The notes below the pieces were generated by a model, which did not search any database, was not told the origin of the DNA, and was given only the letters and a program-made list of their open reading frames with translations. Made by a program: the position numbers and the translations under genes. Shown one piece after another: positions 31,897 through 41,656 of a stretch of 64,000 nt of DNA. Source of the stretch: an uncultured Candidatus Saccharibacteria bacterium (GTDB lineage: Bacteria > Patescibacteriota > Saccharimonadia > Saccharimonadales > Saccharimonadaceae); assembly GCA_947303945.1 (NCBI GenBank), contig CAMYZS010000002.1, positions 23,548-87,547 on the forward strand, given 5' to 3'. Numbering within the stretch: position 1 is the stretch's first letter; each line of letters opens with the position of its first letter.

Positions 31897-32715
31897 CTAT
31901 TGTTCATCTTTTGTCGATTCTTTGATGGCGTCTATTATCTTGAAGCCCGTTCCCGTCGGCGTATAATTGGGCGTTCCTTTTGATCCGTATTTCTTGTCTA
32001 GTATTCCCTTATTAAATAGGTCATCCATTATAGCTGCCATTCTCTGTTCGCCAATTGATTCTATCGTCTTGTCGTAAATTTCCTTATTGTATGCTCCGGT
32101 TGGAGTAATAATTACTCCATCCATCGTCATAGTTGTCAATATACGTACATCGTCTTGTATGGTAGAAAAGAGAGTCATGATTTGCTTCTCATGCTCATCT
32201 AGGGCATCGATTAATTCGGTGTTTGAATTTTTGGAATCATTTTTGGAGAGATATTTTTTTATAATTCGTGCTAATTGTTTTTCGAATTTTGCCCCAGAAG
32301 AATCTGACTTTTTTGAGAATTGCATAACTTTGTGGTGCTGTATGTCGAATGGGGCATCTTTAATATTGCCGTTATCCGAGTTGAATAGCAGGACTAATTT
32401 ATCTGACGAATTACTGCCGATCATATATCCAATTTCAAACATTACATTTTGGTTTACTATATTTTTACCTTTGTTGCTGCCAATGATACTTATGTCGGCT
32501 ACAAGTATTTCGCATTTAGATATTTTTTCTTTTATAGTCGTTAAGATATCTGGTGCGCCTGGTATTCCGAGTGTATCTTTATCGAATTCTGGTCTTTTGT
32601 CGAAGGTTGAATCGTTGCCGACTTGCTTTATTGCTCGTTTAAGGTGTTTTTCTATATAGTTTCTTGTTCGAGAGTCCTCGCTTTGCCATGAATAGAATAT
32701 TGTCGATTTGCTCAT
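31897..32715 (-). CDS. TIR-like domain protein, candidate NAD-degrading defence effector
   Basis: A 272-residue protein; TAGGAG lies 5 nt before the ATG. The first 155 residues follow a TIR-like fold seen in bacterial immune genes: IFYSWQSED (6-14), PGAPDILTTI, strand CEILVADIS (68-76) and NVMFEIGYMIG with Glu94 in the position of the catalytic glutamate. Residues 200-270 form a winged-helix-like end (DDLFNKGILDKKYG, YTPTGTGFKII). It probably senses a signal and cleaves NAD or binds a nucleotide, giving abortive infection. It appears as a single gene with no obvious partner. The fold is well supported; activity is inferred. Confidence 0.78.
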   Translation of the reverse strand: MSKSTIFYSWQSEDSRTRNYIEKHLKRAIKQVGNDSTFDKRPEFDKDTLGIPGAPDILTTIKEKISKCEILVADISIIGSNKGKNIVNQNVMFEIGYMIGSNSSDKLVLLFNSDNGNIKDAPFDIQHHKVMQFSKKSDSSGAKFEKQLARIIKKYLSKNDSKNSNTELIDALDEHEKQIMTLFSTIQDDVRILTTMTMDGVIITPTGAYNKEIYDKTIESIGEQRMAAIMDDLFNKGILDKKYGSKGTPNYTPTGTGFKIIDAIKESTKDEQ

Positions 32716-32959
32716 GTTTACTCCTATTACTGGTAGGTTTCATTATTTATTATCTTATCAGGTTCTTTTTATTGCTGAGTATGAATTAAGTGTTTTTGGG
32801 GAGCCACGGTATAAAAAGATGGATTCCGTATGACGTATCTGGATCTATGTTGTCTAGTTATGAAAGAGCGACAAGATAAATGAACTTATTGCTGTAGGCC
32901 TATTAATTCAGATTAGACAAAGTGGCGCTTTGTGGTGCTACTTTTATTTCTCGCTTCTC

Positions 32960-33270
32960 GTGATATTCTATAATAGCCCTTTAGCCGAATCTAATTCTTT
33001 CCTAAAGAATACAAAGTTGAGCCCTAGTACTACGACTATTGCTACTTCGGAGACCATTAATGCATGATTGTTCAGTTGAGATAATTGCTATTCCCTACGT
33101 ATGGCAGGAAGTTGAAGTCGATTACGATTGTTGCGGCTTCAATGATAGCCAGTATAATCTTATTTGACGCTTTCCCGAATTGAACGGTGGGGAAATATTT
33201 TGGCATAATAAACGGGTTCGATATGCTAATTACTATTAAATAGGTCATCGATTGTGACGCTAAAATACTA
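32960..33270 (-). pseudogene. Decayed polysaccharide flippase remnant (Wzx C-terminal part)
   Basis: Minus-strand frames here read like the C-terminal helices of a Wzx flippase: KIILAIIEAATIVIDFNFLP, then after a stop, ALMVSEVAIVVVLGLNFVFFRKELD. Both match the pattern of the intact flippase at 38142 but are interrupted. Ends are approximate. The surrounding 32716-33458 shows no intact gene and is probably decayed glycan-locus DNA at the edge of the rfb operon. Confidence 0.5.
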
Positions 33271-33458
33271 GACTATTTAAGGACATTTTAGGGGTCGCTA
33301 TATCTGCAATAAATTCATTCGTACATTATAAAAGTTAATTTAAAGCGGATGGAGGCTTATGCTATTTCTGTTTAATACTTTATTTAATGACGACATACCC
33401 TATAGGCTATAATGTGCTATTCTTCGCCTTGTGTGCTCCAAATAGAAAACTATGCGGT

Positions 33459-34346
33459 TTATCCTATTTCGGCAAGATATCTATTTAACGCATCTTGCCA
33501 GGTCGGCAATGGCTCGAAACCATTCGCGACTAGTTTTTCTTTGCTTAAACGAGAATTAGATGGTCGCTTTGCTTTAGAAAGGCCATATTCTTCTGTTGTG
33601 ACTGGAATGACTTTTGTGGCCATGTCGGCTTGCCTAAAGATCTCTTTGGCGAAGTCTGCCCAGCTAATATATTCGCCGCTATTCGTAGCATGATAATAGC
33701 CATATTTCTCGGTGAGAACCATGTCAACGAGTAATCGTGCTAGATCTACAGTATAAGTTGGTGAACCGATTTGGTCACTGACGACACGTAGCTCGTCATG
33801 AGTTTTGCCTAGGTTTACCATGGTCTGAATGAAGTTCTTGCCGTTCTTCCCGAATACCCAGGAGATGCGGACGATGAAGAATTTTTTGAGAGTTTCGACG
33901 ACGGCTAATTCGCCTTCGAGTTTAGTCTGGCCATAGAAATTAATTGGCGCATAATCTTTGGAATCTGGATCCCAGGGGTCAGTGCCCTGTCCATCAAATA
34001 CATAATCCGTGGAGATATAGAGCATTTTGGCATCGATTTTTTTGCAGGCTTCCGCTATGTTTCGCGTGCCATCGGCGTTAATAGAACGCACGAGCGGCTG
34101 GTTATCTGGTTCTTCTGCGCCATCTACGTTTGTCCAGGCGGCGCAATGAATAACTGCGTCTGGCTTTTCTGAGGTAATAGCTCGCTCGACCTCTTCTTTT
34201 TTAGTAATATCGAAACCGATCATGCGATAGAGTTTATCTTTGTTAGCGGAACGGTCGCTGCCGACGCATTCGATACCGCGTTTTTGTAATTCGAGCATGA
34301 CGTCGTAGCCAAGTTGCCCGCCGGCGCCAGTAACCAAGACTTTCAT
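33459..34346 (-). CDS. rfbD: dTDP-4-dehydrorhamnose reductase
   Basis: A 295-residue extended SDR enzyme that reduces dTDP-4-keto-L-rhamnose to dTDP-L-rhamnose with NAD(P)H, the last step of the pathway. Motifs: VTGAGGQLGYDV (5-16), YISTDYVFDG, YGQTKLEGE with the catalytic Tyr and Lys, and RISWVFG. It shares one base with the rfbB stop codon, so the two are coupled. Last gene of the A-C-B-D operon. Cytoplasmic. Confidence 0.95.
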   Translation of the reverse strand: MKVLVTGAGGQLGYDVMLELQKRGIECVGSDRSANKDKLYRMIGFDITKKEEVERAITSEKPDAVIHCAAWTNVDGAEEPDNQPLVRSINADGTRNIAEACKKIDAKMLYISTDYVFDGQGTDPWDPDSKDYAPINFYGQTKLEGELAVVETLKKFFIVRISWVFGKNGKNFIQTMVNLGKTHDELRVVSDQIGSPTYTVDLARLLVDMVLTEKYGYYHATNSGEYISWADFAKEIFRQADMATKVIPVTTEEYGLSKAKRPSNSRLSKEKLVANGFEPLPTWQDALNRYLAEIG

Positions 34347-35374
34347 TATTTATCTCCGTACATTTTTTTGTAATAATTCTGATATTCGCCAGAAATGATT
34401 TCTTCCCACCAATCTTGGTGTTCGAGATACCACTTGACGGTTTTCTTGATGCCGTCTTCGAATTTGGTTTCCGGGAGCCAACCTAGTTTTTCGTGGATGA
34501 AAGTTGGATCAATGGCGTAGCGGCGATCGTGGCCTTTGCGATCCTCAACGAAAGTGATGAGGGATTCTGGCTTGTCTAATTCTTTGCAAATGAGTTTAAC
34601 GATATCGATGTTAGCCATTTCGTTATGGCCGCCGACATTATAAACCTGGCCGATTTCGCCGTTATGAATAATAAGGTCAATAGCGCGGCAGTGATCTTCG
34701 ACATAGAGCCAGTCGCGCACATTCTTGCCATCGCCATAAACTGGGAGTGGCTTGTCATGAAGGGCGTTAATGATGGTGAGCGGAATAAGTTTCTCTGGGA
34801 AATGATAAGGGCCGTAGTTGTTAGAACAGCGACTAATAGTGGCTGGGAATTTATAGGTGCGGCAATACGCAAGCACTAATAAATCTGCGCCAGCTTTGGA
34901 TGCGCTATATGGGCTACTGGTATGAAGTGGGGTCTTTTCGGTGAAGAATAGATCTGGACGATCGAGCGGAAGGTCGCCATATACTTCGTCGGTGGAAACT
35001 TGGTGATAGCGAGGAATGTCGAGCTCGCGGCAAACATCCATGAGAGTTTGCGTGCCAAGAATATTAGTCTTTAGGAAGATGCCTGGATCGTTAATAGAAC
35101 GGTCGACATGGCTTTCGGCGGCAAAATTAACGACGATATCCGGTTTTTCTTCTTCGAAAAGTGCTTTGATAGCGTCGCGGTCGCAAATATTCGTTTTAGA
35201 AAAGCGGAAATTCGGATTCTTTTGCGCTTCGGCTAAGGTAGATAGATTACCAGCATATGTGAGGCAGTCTACACAGATGATACGATAATCTGGATATTTA
35301 TTGAGCATGTAATAAATGAAGTTTGAGCCAATGAAGCCAGCTCCGCCGGTAACGACGATTGTTTTGCTTGCCAT
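34346..35374 (-). CDS. rfbB: dTDP-glucose 4,6-dehydratase
   Basis: A 342-residue enzyme making dTDP-4-keto-6-deoxyglucose. The start at 35374 (MASKTIVVTGGAG) is used, with AAAGG 5-6 nt upstream; a longer frame to 35467 lies inside rfbC and is rejected. Motifs: GGAGFIGSNF, FAAESHVDRSI, STDEVYGDLP (catalytic Asp-Glu) and YSASKAGAD (YxxxK). It starts 3 bp after the rfbC stop. Confidence 0.95.
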   Translation of the reverse strand: MASKTIVVTGGAGFIGSNFIYYMLNKYPDYRIICVDCLTYAGNLSTLAEAQKNPNFRFSKTNICDRDAIKALFEEEKPDIVVNFAAESHVDRSINDPGIFLKTNILGTQTLMDVCRELDIPRYHQVSTDEVYGDLPLDRPDLFFTEKTPLHTSSPYSASKAGADLLVLAYCRTYKFPATISRCSNNYGPYHFPEKLIPLTIINALHDKPLPVYGDGKNVRDWLYVEDHCRAIDLIIHNGEIGQVYNVGGHNEMANIDIVKLICKELDKPESLITFVEDRKGHDRRYAIDPTFIHEKLGWLPETKFEDGIKKTVKWYLEHQDWWEEIISGEYQNYYKKMYGDK

Positions 35375-35376
35375 TT

Positions 35377-35931
35377 TTACCTTTCGAATGTTATTTTGCT
35401 TTTCGCCAGGGTTGGATGCTTTTGATCTTTTTCGCTGAGGATATGATTGCAGTCGATCTCTGGCCATTCAATATTAATATCTGGGTCGTTATATATGATG
35501 CCACCTTCGTCCTCTGGATGATAGAAATCGTCGCATTTATAGGCGAATTCGGCAGTCTCGCTTAGAACCAAGAAGCCATGCGCGAAGCCGCGCGGGATTA
35601 AGAGTTGCTTCTTGTTTTCGCCGGACAGATTAACGCCGACCCACTTGCCGTAAGTGCTGCTGTCTTTGCGGAGATCAACGGCAACATCGAAGACTTCGCC
35701 ATTTAGTACGCGTACTAGTTTGGCCTGTGGGTGGTTTTTCTGGAAATGAAGACCGCGTAGTACTCCCTTTGTACTTGACGACTGATTATCTTGTACGAAG
35801 GTATAGTTGAGGCCGTTTTCTTTAAAGTCTTTTTCGGAATAAGTCTCCATGAAATAGCCGCGATTATCGCCGAATACTTTTGGAGTTATTATGTATACGC
35901 CATCGATACTGGTTTTTTCAAAGCTGAGCAT
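35377..35931 (-). CDS. rfbC: dTDP-4-dehydrorhamnose 3,5-epimerase
   Basis: A 184-residue cupin-fold epimerase. Motifs: FVQDNQSSSTKGVLRGLHFQ region with the catalytic His, LVRVLNGEVFDVAVDLR, and FAHGFLVLSETAEFAYK with the later conserved His and Tyr. It converts the 4-keto sugar to the L-configuration. Its start overlaps the rfbA stop by one base. Confidence 0.95.
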   Translation of the reverse strand: MLSFEKTSIDGVYIITPKVFGDNRGYFMETYSEKDFKENGLNYTFVQDNQSSSTKGVLRGLHFQKNHPQAKLVRVLNGEVFDVAVDLRKDSSTYGKWVGVNLSGENKKQLLIPRGFAHGFLVLSETAEFAYKCDDFYHPEDEGGIIYNDPDINIEWPEIDCNHILSEKDQKHPTLAKSKITFER

Positions 35932-36818
35932 TAGTCTTTAAGCTTCCCTTCCGCTACGTTCTTTAGATGTTGACCGTAGCTGGATTTGCCATATTTGTCA
36001 GCAGATTCAAGAAGCTGTTCTTTTGTTATCCAGCCGTTTTTGTAAGCTATTTCTTCTGGAGCGGATATTTCTACGCCTTGGCGTTTTTGGATCACGCGGA
36101 CAAAATCTGACGCGTCGGCGAGTGAATCCATTGTACCAGTATCGAGCCAAGCGAAGCCGCGACCGAGAAGTTGGACGTCTAGTAGGCCATCTTTTAGGTA
36201 GAATTCATTGAGTGTTGTGATCTCCAACTCGCCCCGAGCTGACGGTTTAACGTCTTTTGCTTTCTCTGCTACACCGGATGGATAGAAATAGAGGCCGGTT
36301 ACAGCATAGTTAGATTTTGGTGCAGCTGGTTTTTCTTCGATTGAAATAGCATGCCAGTTGCTATCAAACTCGACGACGCCAAATCTTTCCGGATCATCGA
36401 CGTAATAGCCAAAGATGGTTGCTCTCTTTTCGTTTTCAGCGTCGGACGCTGCATTTTTAAGAGATTCCGTAAAACCTTCACCGTAGAAGATGTTGTCTCC
36501 GAGCACCATGGCGCAGGCGTCATCTCCGATGAAATCTTCGCTTATGATAAAAGCCTGAGCTAAACCATCTGGGGATGGCTGTACTTTATAGGATAGTCTT
36601 AGGCCAAATTGTGAACCGTCACCAAGAAGACGTTCGAAGTTCGGCAAGTCGTGCGGAGTTGAGATAATAAGAATGTCGCGAATACCGGCATGCATCAATG
36701 TCGATAGTGGATAATAAATCATCGGCTTATCGTAAACTGGCAGCATTTGTTTTGATGTTACCAGGGTAAGTGGATAAAGACGGGTGCCGGAGCCGCCAGC
36801 CAAAATAATGCCTTTCAT
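35931..36818 (-). CDS. rfbA: Glucose-1-phosphate thymidylyltransferase
   Basis: A 295-residue nucleotidyltransferase that joins dTTP and glucose-1-phosphate, the first step to dTDP-rhamnose. The nucleotide-binding [11 protein letters not shown] is at the start, followed by [15 protein letters not shown], the metal-binding LGDNIFYG, and [10 protein letters not shown] near the end. The first gene of the rhamnose operon; a TATAAT at 36830-36835 stands 11 nt before the ATG, consistent with a near-leaderless transcript. Confidence 0.96.
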   Translation of the reverse strand: MKGIILAGGSGTRLYPLTLVTSKQMLPVYDKPMIYYPLSTLMHAGIRDILIISTPHDLPNFERLLGDGSQFGLRLSYKVQPSPDGLAQAFIISEDFIGDDACAMVLGDNIFYGEGFTESLKNAASDAENEKRATIFGYYVDDPERFGVVEFDSNWHAISIEEKPAAPKSNYAVTGLYFYPSGVAEKAKDVKPSARGELEITTLNEFYLKDGLLDVQLLGRGFAWLDTGTMDSLADASDFVRVIQKRQGVEISAPEEIAYKNGWITKEQLLESADKYGKSSYGQHLKNVAEGKLKD

Positions 36819-36979
36819 AGATTATGTATATTATACCGTATTTCTTTTAAGTCATAAAGCAACAATATGTTTTCATACTATTTAAATGTATCTATTCTTT
36901 GTGATTCAATGCCTTAATTGGCGAGTCACTATTATTCAGGCGACTTGTTGTAATAGGATTAAGTTTGTTTTTTATAAAA

Positions 36980-37013
36980 AATAATGGATGAGTTTTTTCT
37001 CATCCATTATTTA
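36980..37013. terminator. Perfect 13-bp inverted repeat, probable terminator
   Basis: AATAATGGATGAG and CTCATCCATTATT pair around a T6 loop. It is flanked by A and T tracts and sits between the glycan operon end and rfbA. No intact gene is seen in 36819-37278; a 122-codon plus-strand frame there (37013-37381) runs antisense into the glycosyltransferase and is not believed. Confidence 0.5.
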
Positions 37014-37278
37014 TGGTGTACTATATCTCTGGTAGAGATGATAGATTGTCTGCATTGGTCTCACTCTTGTGTTTATCCCCGGGATTGAACACTAATTCCG
37101 TATATCTTATACGGTTCCCAGAGTGTGATTTAGCGGCCATTTATATATATCGCTATCTTCGGTCTCTCTATTCATCACTCGAAATCGAACAGAAGTCCAG
37201 TCCATTTTATTATGAATTGATAGAAGAAGGTCGGGAAGATTATAGGATAATATGCCAGAGATATATATGGAGAATCAG

Positions 37279-38148
37279 TCAAATCTTCAGCCTTTTGATG
37301 ATTGAAATGGTGATTATTTCTATCTTCGAGAGCATAGATACGAAGAAAAACAGTATTCTGTCAAAACAATTAGCGTTGTAGTAGTTATTTAAAACATAGC
37401 TAGCACTTTTCAAAAATAATCTCTTTCGTGACAAAAGTGAGCGATATGTTTTCGAAATGGATACTGAATGGTTATGAATAAATTTCTCGTTAGTAATAAT
37501 AGCAGTCTTGAGGCCAGCCTTTTTTAGTTTTATTCCGAGGGTCAACTCCTCGAAATAAAGGAATAATCCTTCATCATACATACCATATTTTTTCATTTTT
37601 TCGGCATTCACTAAGAATAAGCTTCCCGAGACAGCATCTACTTGTGAGTAATTGTTTTTTAAGCTGTCCGATTCTTTGAAATTATGGCTTTTTGTGAACT
37701 TTGAACAAAATATGCTAATTGATAGAATGAACTCAATTTTAGTTGGAATATAGAATGCAGAATTGTACTGCTTTTTACCTTTAGGATCTACCATATAAGG
37801 AGCCACAATTACATATTCCGGGTTTTTTTCTAAGAACAGTTTTAGCGCGCCTATCGTTTTGTCTTTAATCTCTGTATCTGGATTCATAATGAGAATATAA
37901 TCTGGTCTGTTTTTTTTAAGAAGATAAGTAATTCCAAAATTATTTCCATATCCATATCCGCCATTCCGTGGAGCTTTTATGGTTTTTATTTTGTCTGCTT
38001 TAATGTTCTGCAGCTTCTCAAACGAATTGTCGGTAGAATTATTGTCAACAATCAATACGTGATCGGCATTTTTGTATTTTGACACGGCGAGTGCGGTATT
38101 TCGTGTTGTTTCCGAATCATTATAGTTTAGTAGTAAAATGTCTAGCAT
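37279..38148 (-). CDS. Glycosyltransferase family 2 (rhamnosyltransferase-like)
   Basis: A 289-residue GT-A fold enzyme. It opens with MLDILLLNYND, has VLIVDNNSTDNS (nucleotide-sugar Asp), NGGYGYGNN, and YILIMNPDTEI carrying the DxD-like metal site. AVSGSLFLVNAEKM and FLYFEELTLGIKLKKAG near 200 match the acceptor/catalytic region of rhamnosyltransferase-type GT2 enzymes. With rfbACBD nearby, L-rhamnose is a plausible donor sugar. It overlaps the flippase by 7 bases and is the last gene of the glycan operon. Confidence 0.88.
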   Translation of the reverse strand: MLDILLLNYNDSETTRNTALAVSKYKNADHVLIVDNNSTDNSFEKLQNIKADKIKTIKAPRNGGYGYGNNFGITYLLKKNRPDYILIMNPDTEIKDKTIGALKLFLEKNPEYVIVAPYMVDPKGKKQYNSAFYIPTKIEFILSISIFCSKFTKSHNFKESDSLKNNYSQVDAVSGSLFLVNAEKMKKYGMYDEGLFLYFEELTLGIKLKKAGLKTAIITNEKFIHNHSVSISKTYRSLLSRKRLFLKSASYVLNNYYNANCFDRILFFFVSMLSKIEIITISIIKRLKI

Positions 38149-39578
38149 TTGTTATTTCTCCTTTTAAGTAAATCGGGAATAAATAAGAATAGATATAGAA
38201 TTAAGCTTACACAGAATTCGCAAACCATAGCCATTATTTCGGGCATATTTAACTTACTATCTAAAAATAGGCATAAAGCTCCAATTATGACACTTCCGAG
38301 AATAGATTTTAAAATCATGAGTATACTTACCTTAAAACGGATTGTTTTATTCGCGTAGAAGAGCGTCATTGCAAAAACGACAACCTCAGCCAATAACGTA
38401 GTGAAAGCAGCAGCAATAATTCCGAATTTTGGTATGAAAATAGCATTTAGGACAATATTTATGACTGCTGCAGTTATGGTAGAGTATAGAAATTTCTTTT
38501 CTTTTTTGTTTGGAATCAGAACTGAATATGAATAAAAACATGCGCCAACAGATGGGATTATTGCTAACGATAATATTCGTAGTATGTTAATTCCGCTTAT
38601 ATATTCATTCCCGGCGATAATACTGAGAATTTTTGGAGACTCAACTAGGAGTAATGTTGATATAGGGAATGCCCCAATAATCAACAGTTGGAATATCGAC
38701 GATAGCTTTTGTCTATATTCAGCATATTTATTGTGGGATATATAATACGAAAATCTCGGTATTGTAACAATGATAATAGAGTTAATTACTGTTTTTGCGA
38801 TTGAATAGATTTTTGCGGCAGCAGAATATATTCCTGTTTGTTCTGATGATTGAGTGAAGCCTATCATTGTTATATCGGAATTGAGATATATGACGCTAGC
38901 AATATTGTTTGCAAAAAGAATTACGATTGGAAGTATATGTCTTTTAAAGTCAAGTTTTTTAGTTAATTTCGGATATATTTTTTTGCTTTTGAGGTAAACG
39001 TAATTGACTATATTTCCACCAGATGTTGATAAAACGGTGATTATTGCATATATGTAAATATCATTAGGTCCTTTGACGAACAATATGAGACTTACGAATG
39101 AGATTATTTGAATCAAGATATAACGTATAGTGAGATATAGGTAATCTTCGTATATACTGTTAATCCAGTCTGCTCCAATGGTTGTCAATACGATCTGTAT
39201 GCTTTGTATATATATTAATACTGAGTATGCACTTATTTTGTCGTTTATGGTTACTATGATTATTAATCCTAGATAGGCGATTATAGTTGATAGTACATTA
39301 ATCGTGTAAATCTGGTTTGTAAATATAGATAGTTTTTCTTTTTGATCTCTAATCCTAGACCCGTCTCTAATTGCATAATTTGCTATGCCTAATCCGGCAA
39401 GTAGCGATAAATATGCCACTATTGAATTTCCAAACGAGTAATTGCCCATATTGCCAGCACCCAATATTCGCGAACAGTAAGAAAATGAAAGGAATGGAAA
39501 AACAACAGAACATATTGTCTTTATTCCGTTGAGTATAGCGTTCTTTGTTAATGATGGTGTTTTATTTGACCGTTTCAT
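38142..39578 (-). CDS. Wzx-type oligosaccharide flippase
   Basis: A 478-residue MOP-superfamily exporter with about 12-14 transmembrane helices and the N-terminal FPFLSFSYCSRILGAGNMGNY pattern typical of Wzx. It flips the undecaprenyl-linked repeat unit to the outer face. Start overlaps the Wzy stop by 4 bases; end overlaps the downstream glycosyltransferase by 7. More AT-rich than the sugar-nucleotide genes around it, as usual for serotype-specific glycan genes. Confidence 0.88.
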   Translation of the reverse strand: MKRSNKTPSLTKNAILNGIKTICSVVFPFLSFSYCSRILGAGNMGNYSFGNSIVAYLSLLAGLGIANYAIRDGSRIRDQKEKLSIFTNQIYTINVLSTIIAYLGLIIIVTINDKISAYSVLIYIQSIQIVLTTIGADWINSIYEDYLYLTIRYILIQIISFVSLILFVKGPNDIYIYAIITVLSTSGGNIVNYVYLKSKKIYPKLTKKLDFKRHILPIVILFANNIASVIYLNSDITMIGFTQSSEQTGIYSAAAKIYSIAKTVINSIIIVTIPRFSYYISHNKYAEYRQKLSSIFQLLIIGAFPISTLLLVESPKILSIIAGNEYISGINILRILSLAIIPSVGACFYSYSVLIPNKKEKKFLYSTITAAVINIVLNAIFIPKFGIIAAAFTTLLAEVVVFAMTLFYANKTIRFKVSILMILKSILGSVIIGALCLFLDSKLNMPEIMAMVCEFCVSLILYLFLFIPDLLKRRNNKC

Positions 39579-40831
39579 AGATTATTTTGCCTATATTGCA
39601 TCTCGTTATTTTGTTTTTCTATAATTGGCAAAGTTCCTAGTACTATTAATAAGACATCGTTACAAGAAAAAATGGCACTACTAGTTAGATATATAGTTAT
39701 TAACACTATGAATATGCACGTATTGTTTTTACTTCTAAATAATTTATATATATTGCTCATATAAATACAGAAGATAATAAAACCAATTAAGCCCGTTGAT
39801 ACTAGGATGTATGATACCGAATTCATATACTCATTGCTATCAAGTTCCGTTTCGTCGCCTAAAGCTCTAACATATGACTCGTATCCTCCTAAACCTATTC
39901 CGAATATCTGTTCATATAATTGCATTTTTGGATACATTTTATATCCTTTTAACAGCCTATAATTAATTGAGGACTCGCTATCTTTGTTGATATCTCTAAT
40001 TCTTTCGGCTGACTTATCGAATATGCTGTTATTAACAAATACAGCTATGAATATCCCGAATACTAGTATTGTTATAACTTTAAGCTTTTGGTTTTCGTTA
40101 TTTTTTAATAAATAATATGCCCATATTATCATTGTTGCTACTATTCCGATTCCAGATGTACTCAGTATTACTGATAAACTCACTATTATTGCAAATAAAA
40201 TATTTTTGATTTTTTTATTTTTATTTAATAGTATATAAATACTCGGAGATGCGTATGCGGCGAAATGGGCTGGTTCTAGGAAAAATGAGGTGGGCCTAAA
40301 ATTGTATAGATACATTAAATCATATTTGTTTTTATAATCCGCGAAACTTTGCAAATTTGATGGGCTTAGTTTTAATTGTCCGATTAATAGATACAAATTC
40401 TTATGTAATACGTAATGGAAGAAATATTGCAATAAGATTGCAAAACTTGCGATTATTGCGGCGTAACAGTATACTTTTATAAATAATTTTCTATCGATTA
40501 TTCCTTGTTTTATACAAATGATTGATAATATGACGTAAAAGATTGTAACTATCAACCTTTTTATAATATCTATCTCTGCCCCATTGAAGATTATTATTGA
40601 TAGTAGAGAGGTTATAATTGAAAAAGATATAAATAATATTATGGATACTACTAATTTTTTATACGTTTTATCTAAAGCTTTTTTGTTTTTAAAATAGCTA
40701 ATAATTACAAATGGCAATAATAAAATTACGAATAAGTCGCCCATGCCAAACCCATCTATTGGCGTTCCATATACATTAAGGATTGGCCACAGGGCAATTA
40801 TTGCTGTATATATTTTTTTAATTCTTTTCAT
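39575..40831 (-). CDS. Wzy-type polysaccharide polymerase
   Basis: A 418-residue polytopic protein with about 11-12 helices and a long polar loop (about residues 275-330, SAERIRDINKDSESS onward) typical of O-antigen/capsule polymerases. The RPTSFFLEPAHFAAY segment and GIGLGGYESY near the loop fit the family. It likely joins repeat units on the outer face. Overlaps of 14 and 4 bases with its neighbours show strong coupling. The call rests on topology and context. Confidence 0.78.
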   Translation of the reverse strand: MKRIKKIYTAIIALWPILNVYGTPIDGFGMGDLFVILLLPFVIISYFKNKKALDKTYKKLVVSIILFISFSIITSLLSIIIFNGAEIDIIKRLIVTIFYVILSIICIKQGIIDRKLFIKVYCYAAIIASFAILLQYFFHYVLHKNLYLLIGQLKLSPSNLQSFADYKNKYDLMYLYNFRPTSFFLEPAHFAAYASPSIYILLNKNKKIKNILFAIIVSLSVILSTSGIGIVATMIIWAYYLLKNNENQKLKVITILVFGIFIAVFVNNSIFDKSAERIRDINKDSESSINYRLLKGYKMYPKMQLYEQIFGIGLGGYESYVRALGDETELDSNEYMNSVSYILVSTGLIGFIIFCIYMSNIYKLFRSKNNTCIFIVLITIYLTSSAIFSCNDVLLIVLGTLPIIEKQNNEMQYRQNNL

Positions 40832-41597
40832 TTTTATCGTAAGTATTATGCGTCATCCGATTATATGCATTTATAATTGATATATTATATCTCTTTCTTT
40901 TTCTAATAGCGTCTTGCAGGCATAATAATTTCCAGTATCTTTTCGATATCGTTTTGTATAATATTCCTTGATCCTGCAAATACTTTTCATTATAATCGTT
41001 TAGCCAAGTTGATTTTCTATTTTCTGTAAGTGTTGCAATTGCGTACGGTACAGCATAAATTTTAAGTCCCTTTTTTAGACAATCGTTTAAAAATAGATTA
41101 TCTTCTCCGTGGCAATGACTCGTTCCGCCTCCAAAACATTGGTTAAAGTAGATGCCATTTGCTCTTATGCTGTCTAATTTAATTGTTATTCTTGCCGTTC
41201 CGTACCTCAGATAATTAAATCTGTTAATCCTTTTAACTCTTTTATTTATGTATCTTTTTGGTTCTTTTTCAATTAGGTTAAAAATGATAACGTCCGCTTT
41301 TGGTAATTTTTCGAAACAGTTTGTTACTATTGTTTTATAATCATCTACGAACGTCATGTCGTCGTCGGCAAATAAGCATATATCTCCATTTGCTCGCATT
41401 AGTGAATTATTTCTATTTAGGCCAACTCCTTTTTCGTTGAAATTCAAGTATAAGACTTTGTTGTGGCCGTTCTTGAATTCTTCTATCGAATTATGATTAC
41501 ATTGGTTGCCAATTATTGCATCAGTGGTGATGTTCATCTTTTTTACTAATGAATGATCCGTTTGATTTATCGTAGATACTAATACTTGTATTTTCAT
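40818..41597 (-). CDS. Glycosyltransferase family 2-like (GT-A)
   Basis: A 259-residue soluble enzyme. MKIQVLVSTINQTDHSL starts the nucleotide-binding half; VGLNRNNSLMRA and CLFADDDMTF carry the usual DxD-type metal site; GTSHCHGEDNLFLNDCLKKG is the likely acceptor/catalytic region. Donor unknown. Within the glycan operon, overlapping Wzy by 14 bases. Confidence 0.82.
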   Translation of the reverse strand: MKIQVLVSTINQTDHSLVKKMNITTDAIIGNQCNHNSIEEFKNGHNKVLYLNFNEKGVGLNRNNSLMRANGDICLFADDDMTFVDDYKTIVTNCFEKLPKADVIIFNLIEKEPKRYINKRVKRINRFNYLRYGTARITIKLDSIRANGIYFNQCFGGGTSHCHGEDNLFLNDCLKKGLKIYAVPYAIATLTENRKSTWLNDYNEKYLQDQGILYKTISKRYWKLLCLQDAIRKRKRYNISIINAYNRMTHNTYDKNEKN

Positions 41598-41656
41598 GCC
41601 TAATCTCGCTGGTTATATATTATTTATAATGCTTTACTAATTGCGTCGATTATCGA

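Noticed and set aside
32087-32659. 190-codon plus-strand frame opposite the TIR-like gene
   Set aside because: Low-complexity hydrophobic shadow of a gene with good motifs and ribosome site.
33412-33693. 93-codon plus-strand frame opposite rfbD
   Set aside because: Antisense to the conserved C-terminal part of rfbD with no ribosome site.
35375-35467. N-terminal extension of RfbB
   Set aside because: It lies inside rfbC in another frame and adds a basic segment foreign to the family; the ATG at 35374 has a ribosome site.
37013-37381. 122-codon plus-strand frame downstream of the rhamnose operon
   Set aside because: Runs antisense into the glycosyltransferase gene, has no ribosome site and no recognisable protein pattern.
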